Assembly: GCA_964016885.1 (NCBI GenBank)
Contig: OZ024742.1
Span: forward strand, 364,593,377 to 364,657,376
From: Eledone cirrhosa
Taxonomy: Eukaryota; Mollusca; Cephalopoda; Octopoda; Eledonidae
DNA length: 64,000 nucleotides
Reading direction: 5' to 3'
In this document: one piece after another, positions 51,881 to 64,000 of the stretch
Layout of the letters: each line of letters opens with the position of its first letter
How positions within the stretch are numbered: the stretch's first letter is position 1
The notes under the pieces: model-generated
Told to the model about the DNA's origin: nothing
The model's input: the letters and a program-made list of their open reading frames with translations, nothing else
Databases searched by the model: none
Made by a program: the position numbers and the translations under genes

Positions 51881-54800
51881 GACTGTATATGGTTTGATAA
51901 TAGAGAATACCGGTGTTTGTTGTTGTAGACTGTATATGGTTTGATAATAGAGAATACCGGTGTTTGTTGTTGTAGACTGTATATGGTTTGGTAATAAAGA
52001 ATACAGTTGTTTGTTGTTGTAGACTGTATATGGTTTGGTAATAGAGTATACCGGTGTTTGTTGTTGTAGACTGTATATGGTTTGATAATAGAGAATACGG
52101 GTGTTTGTTGTTGTAGACTGTATATGGTTTGATAATAGAGAATACCGGTGTTTGTTGTTGTAGACTGTATATGGTTTGATGATAGAGAATACCGGTGTTT
52201 GTTGTTGTAGACTGTATATGGTTTGGTAATAGAGAATACCGGTGTTTGTTGTTGTAGACTGTATATGGTTTGATAATAGAGAATACCGGTGTTTGTTGTT
52301 GTAGACTGTATATGGTTTGATAATAGAGAATACCGGTGTTTGTTGTTGTAGACTGTATATGGTTTGATAATAGAGAATACCGGTGTTTGTTGTTGTAGAG
52401 TGTATATGGTTTGGTAATAGAGAATACCGGTGTTTGTTGTTGTAGAGTGTATATGGTTTGATAATAGAGAATACCGGTGTTTGTTGTTGTAGACTGTATA
52501 TGGTTTGGTAATAAAGAATACAGTTGTTTGTTGTTGTAGACTGTATATGGTTTGGTAATAGACAATACCGGTGTTTGTTGTTGTAGACTTATATGGTTTG
52601 ATAATAGAGAATACCGGTGTTTGTTGTAGTAGACTGTATGTGGTTTGGTAATAGAGAATACCCGTGTTTGTTGTTGTAGACTGTATATGGTTTGATAATA
52701 GAGAATCCCGGTGTTTGTTGTTGTAGACTGTATATGGTTTGGTAATAAAGAATACAGTTGTTTGTTGTTGTAGACTGTATATGGTTTGGTAATAGAGAAT
52801 ACCGGTGTTTGTTGTTGTAGACTGTATATGGTTTGATAATAGAGAATACCGCTGTTTGTTGTTGTAGACTGTATATGGTTTGGTAATAAAGAATACAGTT
52901 GTTTGTTGTTGTAGACTGTATATGGTTTGGTAATAGAGAATACCGGTGTTTGTTGTTGTAGACTGTATATGGTTTGATAATAGAGAATGCCGGTGTGTGT
53001 TGTTGTAGACTGTATATGGTTTGGTAATAAAGAATACAGTTGTTTGTTGTTGTAGACTGTATATGGTTTGGTAATAGAGAATACCGGTGTTTGTTGTTGT
53101 AGACTGTATATGGTTTGATAATAGAGAATACCGGTGTTTGTTGTTGTAGACTGTATATGGTTTGGTAATAGAGAATACCGGTGTTTGTTGTTGTAGACTG
53201 TATATGGTTTGGTAATAGAGAATACCGATGTTTGTTGTTGTAGACTGTATATGGTTTGGTAATAGAGAAAACCAGTGTTTGTTGTTGTAGACTGTATATG
53301 GTTTGATAATAGAGAATACCGGTGTTTGTTGTTGTAGACTGTATATGGTTTGGTAATAGAGAATACTGGTGTTTGTTGTTGTAGACTGTATATGGTTTGG
53401 TAATAGAGAATACCGGTGTTTGTTGTAGTAGACTGTATATGGTTTGATAATAGAGAATACCGGTGTTTGTTGTTGTAGAGTGTATATGGGTTGATAATAG
53501 AGAATACCGGTGTTTGTTGTTGTAGAGTGTATATGGTTTGATAATAGAGAATACCGGTGTTTGTTGTTGTAGAGTGTATATGGTTTGGTAATAGAGAATA
53601 CCGGTGTTTGTTGTTGTAGACTGTATATGGTTTGATAATAGAGAATACCGGTGTTTGTTGTAGTAGACTGTATATGGTTTGATAATAGAGAATACCGGTG
53701 TTTGTTGTTGTAGAGTGTATATGGTTTGGTAATAGAGAATACCGGTGTTTGTTGTTGTAGACTGTATATGGTTTGATAATAGAGAATACCGGTGTTTGTT
53801 GTAGTAGACTGTATATGGTTTGATAATAGAGAATACCGGTGTTTGTTGTTGTAGACTGTATATGGTTTGGTAATAGAGAACACCGGTGTTTGTTGTTGTA
53901 GACTGTATATGGTTTGGTAATAGAGAATACCGGTGTTTGTTGTTGTAGACTCTATATGGTTTGGTAATAGAAAATACCGGTGTTTGTTGTTGTAGACTGT
54001 ATATGTTTTGATAATAGAGAATACCGGTGTTTGTTGTTGTAGACTGTATATGGTTTGATAATAGAGAATACCGGTGTTTGTTGTAGTAGAGTGTATATGG
54101 TTTGGTAATAGAGAATACCGGTGTTTGTTGTTGTAGACTGTATATGGTTTGGTAATAGAGAATACCGGTGTTTGTTGTTGTAGACTGTATATGGTTTGGT
54201 AATAGAGAATACCGGTGTTTGTTGTTGTAGACTGTATATGGTTTGGTAATAGAGAAAACCAGTGTTTGTTGTTGTAGACTGTATATGGTTTGATAATAGA
54301 GAATACCGGTGTTTGTTGTTGTATACTGTATATGGTTTGGTAATAGAGAATACTGGTGTTTGTTGTTGTAGACTGTATATGGTTTGGTAATAGAGAATAC
54401 CGGTGTTTGTTGTAGTAGACTGTATATGTTTTGATAATAGAGAATACCGGTGTTTGTTGTTGTAGAGTGTATATGGGTTGATAATAGAGAATACCGGTGT
54501 TTGTTGTTGTAGACTGTATATGGTTTGATAATAGAGAATACCGGTGTTTGTTGTTGTAGAGTGTATATGGTTTGATAATAGAGAATACCGGTGTTTGTTG
54601 TTGTAGACTGTATATGGTTTGATAATAGAGAATACCGGTGTTTGTTGTTGTAGACTGTATATTGTTTGGTAATAGAGAATACCGGTGTTTGTTGTTGTAG
54701 ACTGTATATGGTTTGATAATAGAGAATACCGGTGTTTGTTGTTGTAGACTGTATATGGTTTGATAATAGAGAATACCGGTGTTTGTTGTTGTAGACTGTA

Positions 54801-57800
54801 TATGGTTTGGTAATAGAGAATACCGGTGTTTGTTGTTGTAGACTGTATATGGTTTGATAATAGAGAATACCGGTGTTTGTTGTTGTAGACTGTATATGGT
54901 TTGATAATAGAGAATACCGGTGTTTGTTGTTGTAGACTGTATATGGTTTGATAATAGAGAATACCGGTGTTTGTTGTTGTAGAGTGTATATGGTTTGGTA
55001 ATAGAGAATACCGGTGTTTGTTGTTGTAGAGTGTATATGGTTTGGTAATAAAGAATACAGTTGTTTGTTGTTGTAGACTGTATATGGTTTGTTAATAGAG
55101 AATACCGGTGTTTGTTGTTGTAGACTGTATATGGTTTGATAATAGAGAATACCGGTGTTTGTTGTTGTAGACTGTATATGGTTTGGTAATAAAGAATACA
55201 GTTGTTTGTTGTTGTAGACTGTATATGGTTTGGTAATAGAGAATACCGGTGTTTGTTGTTGTAGACTGTATATGGTTTGATAATAGAGAATACCGGTGTT
55301 TGTTGTTGTAGACTGTATATGGTTTGGTAATAAAGAATACAGTTGTTTGTTGTTGTAGACTGTATATGGTTTGGTAATAGAGAATACCGGTGTTTGTTGT
55401 TGTAGACTGTATATGGTTTGATAATAGAGAATACCGGTGTTTGTTGTTGTAGACTGTATATGGTTTGGTAATAAAGAATACAGTTGTTTGTTGTTGTAGA
55501 CTGTATATGGTTTGGTAATAGAGAATACCGGTGTTTGTTGTTGTAGACTGTATATGGTTTGGTAATAGAGAACACCGGTGTTTGTTGTTGTAGACTGTAT
55601 ATGGTTTGATAATAAAGAATACCGGTGTTTGTTGTTGTAGACTGTATATTGTTTGGTAATAGAGAATACCGGTGTTTGTTGTTGTAGACTGTATATGGTT
55701 TGATAATAGAGAATACTGGTGTTTGTGTGTGTAGAGTGTATATGGTTTAGTAATAGAGAATACCGGTGTTTGTTGTTGTAGACTGTATATGGTTTGGTAA
55801 TAGAGAATACCGGTGTTTGTTGTTGTAGACTGTATATGGTTTGGTAATAGAGAATACCGGTGTTTGTTGTTGTAGACTGTATATGGTTTGATAATAGAGA
55901 ATACCGGTGTTTGTTGTTGTAGAGTGTATATGGTTTGATAATAGAGAATACCGGTGTTTGTTGTTGTAGAGTGTATATGGTTTGATAATAGAAAATACCG
56001 GTGTTTGTTCTTGTAGAGTGTATATGGTTTGGTAATAGAAAATACCGGTGTTTGTTGTTGTAGAGTGTATATGGTTTGGTAATAGAGAATACCGGTGTTT
56101 GTTGTTGTAGAGTGTATATGGTTTGGTAATAGAGAATACCGGTGTTTGTTGTTGTAGAGTGTATATGGTTTGGTAATAGAGAATACCGGTGTTTGTTATT
56201 GTAGACTGTATATGGTTTGGTAATAGAGAATACCGGTGTTTGTTGTTGTAGACTGTATATGGTTTGATAATAGAAAATACCGGTGTTTGTTGTTGTAGAC
56301 TGTATATGGTTTGATAATAGAGAATACCGGTGTTTGTTGTAGTAGACTGTATATGGTTTGGTAATAGAGAATACCGGTGTTTGTTATTGTAGACTGTATA
56401 TGGTTTGGTAATAGAGAATACCGGTGTTTGTTGTTGTAGACTGTATATGGTTTGATAATAGAGAATACCGGTGTTTGTTGTTGTAGACTGTATATGGTTT
56501 GGTAATAGAGAATATCGGTGTTTGTTGTTGTAGACAGTATATGGTTTGATAATAGAGAATACCGGTGTTTGTTGTTGTAGAGTGTATATGGTTTGATAAT
56601 AGAGAATACCGGTGTTTGTTGTTGTAGCGTGTATATGGTTTGATAATAGAGAATACCGGTGTTTGTTGTTGTAGAGTGTATATGGTTTGATAATAGAGAA
56701 TACCGGTGTTTGTCGTTGTAGACTGTATATGGTTTGGTAATAGAGAATACCGGTGTTTGTTGTAGTAGACTGTATATGGTTTGGTAATAGAGAATACCGG
56801 TGTTTGTTGTTGTAGACTGTATATGGTTTGGTAATAGAGAATACCGGTGTTTGTTGTAGTAGGCTGTATATGGTTTGGTAATAGAGAATACCGGTGTTTG
56901 TTGTTGTAGACTGTATATGGTTTGATAATAGAGAATAACGGTGTTTGTTGTAGTAGACTGTATATGGTTTGGTAATAGAGAATACCGGTGTTTGTTGTTG
57001 TAGACTGTATATGGTTTGGTAATAGAGAATACCGGTGTTTGTTGTAGTAGGCTGTATATGGTTTGGTAATAGAGAATACCGGTGTTTGTTGTTGTAGACT
57101 GTATATGGTTTGATAATAGAGAATACCGGTGTTTGTTGTAGTAGACTGTATATGGTTTGGTAATAGAGAATACCGGTGTTTGTTGTTGTAGACTGTATAT
57201 GGTTTGATAATAGAGAATACCGGTGTTTGTTGTTGTAGAGTGTATATGGTTTGGTAATAGAGAATACCGGTGTTTGTTGTTGTAGATTGTATATGGTTTG
57301 GTAATAGAGAATACCGGTGTTTGTTGTAGTAGACTGTATATGGTTTGGTAATAGAGAATACCGGTGTTTGTTGTTGTAGACTGGATATGGTTTGGTAATA
57401 GAGAATACCGGTGTTTGTTGTAGTAGACTATATATGGTTTGGTAATAGAGAATACCTGTGTTTGTTGTTGTAGACTGTATATGGTTTGGTAATATAGAAT
57501 ACCGGTGTTTGTTGTTGTAGACTGTATATGGTTTGATAATAGAGAATACCGGTGTTTGTTGTTGTAGACTGTATATGGTTTGATAATAGAGAATACCGGT
57601 GTTTGTTGTTGTAGACTGTATATGGTTTGGTAATAGAGAATACCGGTGTTTGTTGTTGTAGACTGTATATGGTTTGATAATAGAGAATACCGGTGTTTGT
57701 TGTTGTAGACTGTATATGGTTTGATAATAGAGAATACCGGTGTTTGTTGTTGTAGACTGTATATGGTTTGATAATAGAGAATACCGGTGTTTGTTGTTGT

Positions 57801-60800
57801 AGAGTGTATATGGTTTGGTAATAGAGAATACCGGTGTTTGTTGTTGTAGAGTGTATATGGTTTGGTAATAAAGAATACAGTTGTTTGTTGTTGTAGACTG
57901 TATATGGTTTGGTAATAGAGAATACCGGTGTTTGTTGTTGTAGACTGTATATGGTTTGATAATAGAGAATACCGGTGTTTGTTGTTGTAGACTGTATATG
58001 GTTTGGTAATAAAGAATACAGTTGTTTGTTGTTGTAGACTGTATATGGTTTGGTAATAGAGAATACCGGTGTTTGTTGTTGTAGACTGTATATGGTTTGA
58101 TAATAGAGAATACCGGTGTTTGTTGTTGTAGACTGTATATGGTTTGGTAATAAAGAATACAGTTGTTTGTTGTTGTAGACTGTATATGGTTTGGTAATAG
58201 AGAATACCGGTGTTTGTTGTTGTAGACTGTATATGGTTTGATAATAGAGAATACCGGTGTTTGTTGTTGTAGACTGTATATGGTTTGGTAATAAAGAATA
58301 CAGTTGTTTGTTGTTGTAGACTGTATATGGTTTGGTAATAGAGAATACCGGTGTTTGTTGTTGTAGACTGTATATGGTTTGGTAATAGAGAACACCGGTG
58401 TTTGTTGTTGTCGACTGTATATGGTTTGATAATAAAGAATACCGGTGTTTGTTGTTGTAGACTGTATATTGTTTGGTAATAGAGAATACCGGTGTTTGTT
58501 GTTGTAGACTGTATATGGTTTGATAATAGAGAATACTGGTGTTTGTGTTTGTAGAGTGTATATGGTTTAGTAATAGAGAATACCGGTGTTTGTTGTTGTA
58601 GACTGTATATGGTTTGGTAATAGAGAATACCGGTGTTTGTTGTTGTAGACTGTATATGGTTTGGTAATAGAGAATACCGGTGTTTGTTGTTGTAGACTGT
58701 ATATGGTTTGATAATAGAGAATACCGGTGTTTGTTGTTGTAGAGTGTATATGGTTTGATAATAGAGAATACCGGTGTTTGTTGTTGTAGAGTGTATATGG
58801 TTTGATAATAGAAAATACCGGTGTTTGTTGTTGTAGAGTGTATATGGTTTGGTAATAGAAAATACCGGTGTTTGTTGTTGTAGAGTGTATATGGTTTGGT
58901 AATAGAGAATACCGGTGTTTGTTGTTGTAGAGTGTATATGGTTTGGTAATAGAGAATACCGGTGTTTGTTGTTGTAGAGTGTATATGGTTTGGTAATAGA
59001 GAATACCGGTGTTTGTTATTGTAGACTGTATATGGTTTGGTAATAGAGAATACCGGTGTTTGTTGTTGTAGACTGTATATGGTTTGATAATAGAAAATAC
59101 CGGTGTTTGTTGTTGTAGACTGTATATGGTTTGATAATAGAGAATACCGGTGTTTGTTGTAGTAGACTGTATATGGTTTGGTAATAGAGAATACCGGTGT
59201 TTGTTATTGTAGACTGTATATGGTTTGGTAATAGAGAATACCGGTGTTTGTTGTTGTAGACTGTATATGGTTTGATAATAGAGAATACCGGTGTTTGTTG
59301 TTGTAGACTGTATATGATTTGGTAATAGAGAATATCGGTGTTTGTTGTTGTAGACAGTATATGGTTTGATAATAGAGAATACCGGTGTTTGTTGTTGTCG
59401 AGTGTATATGGTTTGATAATAGAGAATACCGGTGTTTGTTGTTGTAGAGTGTATATGGTTTGATAATAGAGAATACCGGTGTTTGTTGTTGTAGAGTGTA
59501 TATGGGTTGATAATAGAGAATACCGGTGTTTGTCGTTGTAGACTGTATATGGTTTGGTAATAGAGAATACCGGTGTTTGTTGTAGTAGACTGTATATGGT
59601 TTGGTAATAGAGAATACCGGTGTTTGTTGTTGTAGACTGTATATGGTTTGGTAATAGAGAATACCGGTGTTTGTTGTAGTAGGCTGTATATGGTTTGGTA
59701 ATAGAGAATACCGGTGTTTGTTGTTGTAGACTGTATATGGTTTGATAATAGAGAATACCGGTGTTTGTTGTAGTAGACTGTATATGGTTTGGTAATAGAG
59801 AATACCGGTGTTTGTTGTTGCAGACTGTATATGGTTTGGTAATAGAGAATACCGGTGTTTGTTGTAGTAGGCTGTATATGGTTTGGTAATAGAGAATACA
59901 GGTGTTTGTTGTTGTAGACTGTATATGGTTTGATAATAGAGAATACCGGTGTTTGTTGTAGTAGACTGTATATAGTTTGGTAATAGAGAATACCGGTGTT
60001 TGTTGTTGTAGACTGTATATGGTTTGATAATAGAGAATACCGGTGTTTGTTGTTGTAGAGTGTATATGGTTTGGTAATAGAGAATACCGGTGTTTGTTGT
60101 AGTAGATTGTATATGGTTTGGTAATAGAGAATACCGGTGTTTGTTGTTGTAGAGTGTATATGGTTTGGTAATAGAGAATACCGGTGTTTGTTGTTGTAGA
60201 CTGTATATGGTTTGGTAATAGAGAATACCGGTGTTTGTTGTTGTAGACTGTATATGGTTTGGTAATAGAGAATACCGGTGTTTGTTGTTGTAGACTGTAT
60301 ATGGTTTGGTAATAGAGAATACCGGTGTTTGTTGTAGTAGACTATATATGGTTTGGTAATAGAGAATACCGGTGTTTGTTGTTGTAGACTGTATATGGTT
60401 TGGTAACAGAGAATACCGGTGATTGTTGTAGTAGACTGTATATGGTTTGGTAATAGAGAATACCGGTGTTTGTTGTTGTAGACTGGATATGGTTTGGTAA
60501 TAGAGAATACCGGTGTTTGTTGTAGTAGACTATATATGGTTTGGTAATAGAGAATACCGGTGTTTGTTGTTGTAGACTGTATATGGTTTGGTAATAGAGA
60601 ATACCGGTGTTTGTTGTTGTAGACTGTATATGGTTTGGTAATAGAGAATACCGGTGTTTGTTGTAGTAGACTATATATGGTTTGGTAATAGAGAATACCG
60701 GTGTTTGTTGTTGTAGACTGTATATGGTTTGGTAATAGAGAATACCGGTGTTTGTTGTTGTAGACTGTATATGGTTTGGTAATAGAGAATACCGGTGTTT

Positions 60801-63800
60801 GTTGTTGTAGACTGTATATGGTTGGGTCATAGAGAATACCGGTGTTTGTTGTTGTAGACTGTATATGGTTGGGTAATAGAGAATACCGGTTTTTGTTGTT
60901 GTAGAGTGTATATGGTTTGGTAATAGAGAATACCGGTGTTTGTTGTTGTAGACTGTATATGGTTTGGTAATAGAGAATACCGGTGTTTGTTGTTGTAGAC
61001 TATATATTGTTTGGTAATAGAGAATACCGGTGTTTGTTGTTGTAGACTGTATATGGTTTGGTAATAGAGAATACCGGTGTTTGTTGTAGTAGACTGTATA
61101 TGGTTTGGTAATAGAGAATACCGGTGTTTGTTGTTGTAGACTGTATATGGTTTGGTAATAGAGAATACCGGTGTTTGTTGTTGTAGACTGTATATGGTTT
61201 GGTAATAGAGAATACCGGTGTTTGTTGTAGTAGACTGTATATGGTTTGGTAATAGAGAATACCGGTGTTTGTTGTTGTAGACTGTATATGGTTGGGTAAT
61301 AGAGAATACCGGTGTTTGTTGTTGTAGAGTGTATATGGTTTGGTAATAGAGAATACCGGTGTTTGTTGTTGTAGACTATATATTGTTTGGTAATAGAGAA
61401 TACCGGTGTTTGTTGATGTAGACTGTATATGGTTTGGTAATAGAGAATACCGGTGTTTGTTGTTGTAGACTGTATATGGTTTGGTAATAGAGAATACCGG
61501 TGTTTGTTGTAGTAGACTGTATATGGTTTGGTAATAGAGAATACCGGTGTTTGTTGTTGTAGACAGTATATGGTTTGATAATAGAGAATACCGGTGTTTG
61601 TTGTTGTAGAGTGTATATGGTTTGATAATAGAGAATACCGGTGTTTGTTGTTGTAGAGTGTATATGGTTTGATAATAGAGAATACCGGTGTTTGTTGTTG
61701 TAGAGTGTATATGGTTTGATAATAGAGAATACCGGTGTTTGTCGTTGTAGACTGTATATGGTTTGGTAATAGAGAATACCGGTGTTTGTTTTAGTAGACT
61801 GTATATGGTTTGGTAATAGAGAATACCGGTGTTTGTTGTTGTAGACTGTATATGGTTTGGTAATAGAGAATACCGGTGTTTGTTGTAGTAGACTGTATAT
61901 GGTTTGGTAATAGAGAATACCGGTGTTTGTTGTTGTAGACTGTATATGGTTTGATAATAGAGAATACCGGTGTTTGTTGTTGTAGAGTGTATATGGTTTG
62001 GTAATAGAGAATACCGGTGTTTGTTGTAGTAGATTGTATATGGTTTGGTAATAGAGAATACCGGTGTTTGTTGTTGTAGAGTGTATATGGTTTGGTAATA
62101 GAGAATACCGGTGTTTGTTGTTGTAGACTGTATATGGTTTGGTAATAGAGAATACCGGTGTTTGTTGTTGTAGACTGTATATGGTTTGGTAATAGAGAAT
62201 ACCGGTGTTTGTTGTTGTAGACTGTATATGGTTTGGTAATAGAGAATACCGGTGTTTGTTGTAGTAGACTATATATGGTTTGGTAATAGAGAATACCGGT
62301 GTTTGTTGTTGTAGACTGTATATGGTTTGGTAATAGAGAATACCGGTGTTTGTTGTAGTAGACTGTATATGGTTTGGTAATAGAGAATACCGGTGTTTGT
62401 TGTTGTAGACTGGATATGGTTTGGTAATAGAGAATACCGGTGTTTGTTGTTGTAGAGTGTATATGGTTTGGTAATAGAGAATGCCGGTGTTTGTTGTTGT
62501 AGACTGTATATGGTTTGGTAATAGAGAATACCGGTGTTTGTTGTTGTAGACTGTATATGGTTTGGTAATAGAGAATACCGGTGTTTGTTGTAGTAGACTA
62601 TATATGGTTTGGTAATAGCGAATACCGGTGTTTGTTGTTGTAGACTGTATATGGTTTGGTAATAGAGAATACCGGTGTTTGTCGTTGTAGACTGTATATG
62701 GTTTGGTAATAGAGAATACCGGTGTTTGTTGTTGTAGACTGTATATAGTTGGGTAATAGAGAATACCGGTGTTTGTTGTTTTAGACTGTATATGGTTGGG
62801 TAATAGAGAATACCGGTTTTTGTTGTTGTAGAGTGTATATGGTTTGGTAATAGAGAATACCGGTGTTTGTTGTTGTAGACTGTATATGGTTTGGTAATAG
62901 AGAATACCGGTGTTTGTTGTTGTAGACTATATATTGTTTGGTAATAGAGAATACCGGTGTTTGTTGTTGTAGACTGTATATGGTTTGGTAATAGAGAATA
63001 CCGGTGTTTGTTGTAGTAGACTGTATATGGTTTGGTAATAGAGAATACCGGTGTTTGTTGTTGTAGACTGTATATGGTTTGGTAATAGAGAATACCGGTG
63101 TTTGTTGTTGTAGACTGTATATGGTTTGGTAATAGAGAATACCGGTGTTTGTTGTAGTAGACTGTATATGGTTTGGTAATAGAGAATACCGGTGTTTGTT
63201 GTTGTAGACTGTATATGGTTGGGTAATAGAGAATACCGGTGTTTGTTGTTGTAGTGTGTATATGGTTTGGTAATAGAGAATACCGGTGTTTGTTGTAGTG
63301 TGTATATGGTTTGGTAATAGAGAATACCGGTGTTGGTTGTTGTAGACTATATATTGTTTGGTAATAGAGAATACCGGTGTTTGTTGTTGTAGACTGTATA
63401 TGGTTTGGTAATAGAGAATACCGGTGTTTGTTGTTGTAGACTGTATATGGTTTGGTAATAGAGAATACCGGTGTTTGTTGTAGTAGACTGTATATGGTCT
63501 GGTAATAGAGAATACCGGTGTTTGTTGTTGTAGACTGTATATGGTTGGGTAATAGAGAATACCGGTGTTTGTTGTTGTAGAGTGTATATGGTTTGGTAAT
63601 AGAGAATACCGGTGTTTGTTGTTGTAGATTGTATATGGTTTGGTAATAGAGAATACCGTTGTTTGTTGTTGTAGACTGTATATGGTTTGGTAATAGAGAA
63701 TACCGGTGTTTGTTGTTGTAGACTGTATATGGTTTGATAATAGAGAATACCGGTGTTTGTTGTTGTAGACTGTATATGGTTTGGTAATAGAGAATACCGG

Positions 63801-64000
63801 TGTTTGTTGTAGTAGACTGTATATGGTTTGGTAATAGAGAATACCGGTGTTTGTTGTTGTAGAGTGTATATGGTTTGGTAATAGAGAATACCGGTGTTTG
63901 TTGTTGTAGACTATATATTGTTTGGTAATAGAGAATACCGGTGTTTGTTGTTGTAGAGTGTATATGGTTTGATAATAGAGAATACCGGTGTTTGTTGTTG

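Larger units (their letters stand above)
14779..64000. repeat. 47-bp satellite array, about 1,047 copies, continuing beyond the window
   Basis: Uninterrupted head-to-tail units of 47 bp. The plus-strand unit is 'tttgataatagagaatacc', then 'ggtgtttgttgttgtag', then 'actgtatatgg'. A few positions carry most of the variation: tttgAtaat/tttgGtaat, agaCtg/agaGtg/agaCag, gttGTTgtag/gttGTAgtag, agaataccgg/aaagaatacagt, and ggtttg/ggttggg. Copies otherwise differ by only a few bases and the register is kept for 49 kb, with rare indels. There are no interspersed transposons. Every long minus-strand frame in this region is a shadow, because the unit lacks stop triplets on that strand. The array lies within a presumed intron of the receptor gene if that gene is complete. 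Satellite families of this size can be centromeric or heterochromatic, but nothing here proves that. Confidence 0.97.

Noticed and set aside
14779..64000. CRISPR-like array
   Set aside because: Units are contiguous with no unique spacers, and the context is clearly eukaryotic.

Overview
The window is eukaryotic and looks like a cephalopod mollusc (octopus- or squid-like), although the sequence alone does not give the species. The evidence is (i) four copies of a tRNA-derived SINE with the tail core 'cctttcatccttacggggtc', a hallmark of coleoid cephalopod genomes as I know them; (ii) one clean exon of a nicotinic acetylcholine receptor (nAChR) subunit with intact splice sites; and (iii) satellite, microsatellite and SINE content far beyond what a prokaryote or compact genome carries. 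About 93% of the window is tandem repeat.

Layout. 1-1,075: short microsatellites (9-bp CTAACA-type, TTG, long TG-rich) and a small unique stretch. 1,078-2,625: GGT/AGT trinucleotide array. 2,701-9,300: AT/AC-rich satellite of 33-bp and 23-bp units, organised as a ~1,506-bp higher-order repeat present four times. 9,345-10,932: a different 39-bp minisatellite. 10,933-14,778: the only non-tandem island, with an inverted SINE pair, a decayed zinc-finger coding fragment, a third SINE, a possible dispersed repeat, a 183-bp foldback MITE flanked by TA, an (AT)n tract, the nAChR exon on the minus strand at 13,934-14,100, and a fourth SINE. 14,779-64,000: one unbroken satellite of 47-bp units, about 1,047 copies, running off the right end.

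Gene content. The one well-supported coding segment is the nAChR exon. It starts at a pyrimidine-rich acceptor and ends at a consensus GTAAGT donor, and its 3' boundary matches, from memory, the exon 2/3 junction of animal nAChR genes. No neighbouring exon is visible. If the gene is complete, its 5' exon lies beyond 64,000 and its next 3' exon lies below 1, so the satellites would sit in very large introns. The alternative is a stranded, non-functional exon.

The very long reading frames across the window (up to 2,248 codons, minus strand) are artefacts. The 47-bp unit has no stop triplet in any minus-strand frame, and the trinucleotide array gives a poly-valine frame. I call none of these as genes. 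The main objects of interest are the isolated receptor exon, the nested higher-order structure of the 47-bp satellite, and the near-identical 1.5-kb repeats in the left satellite.
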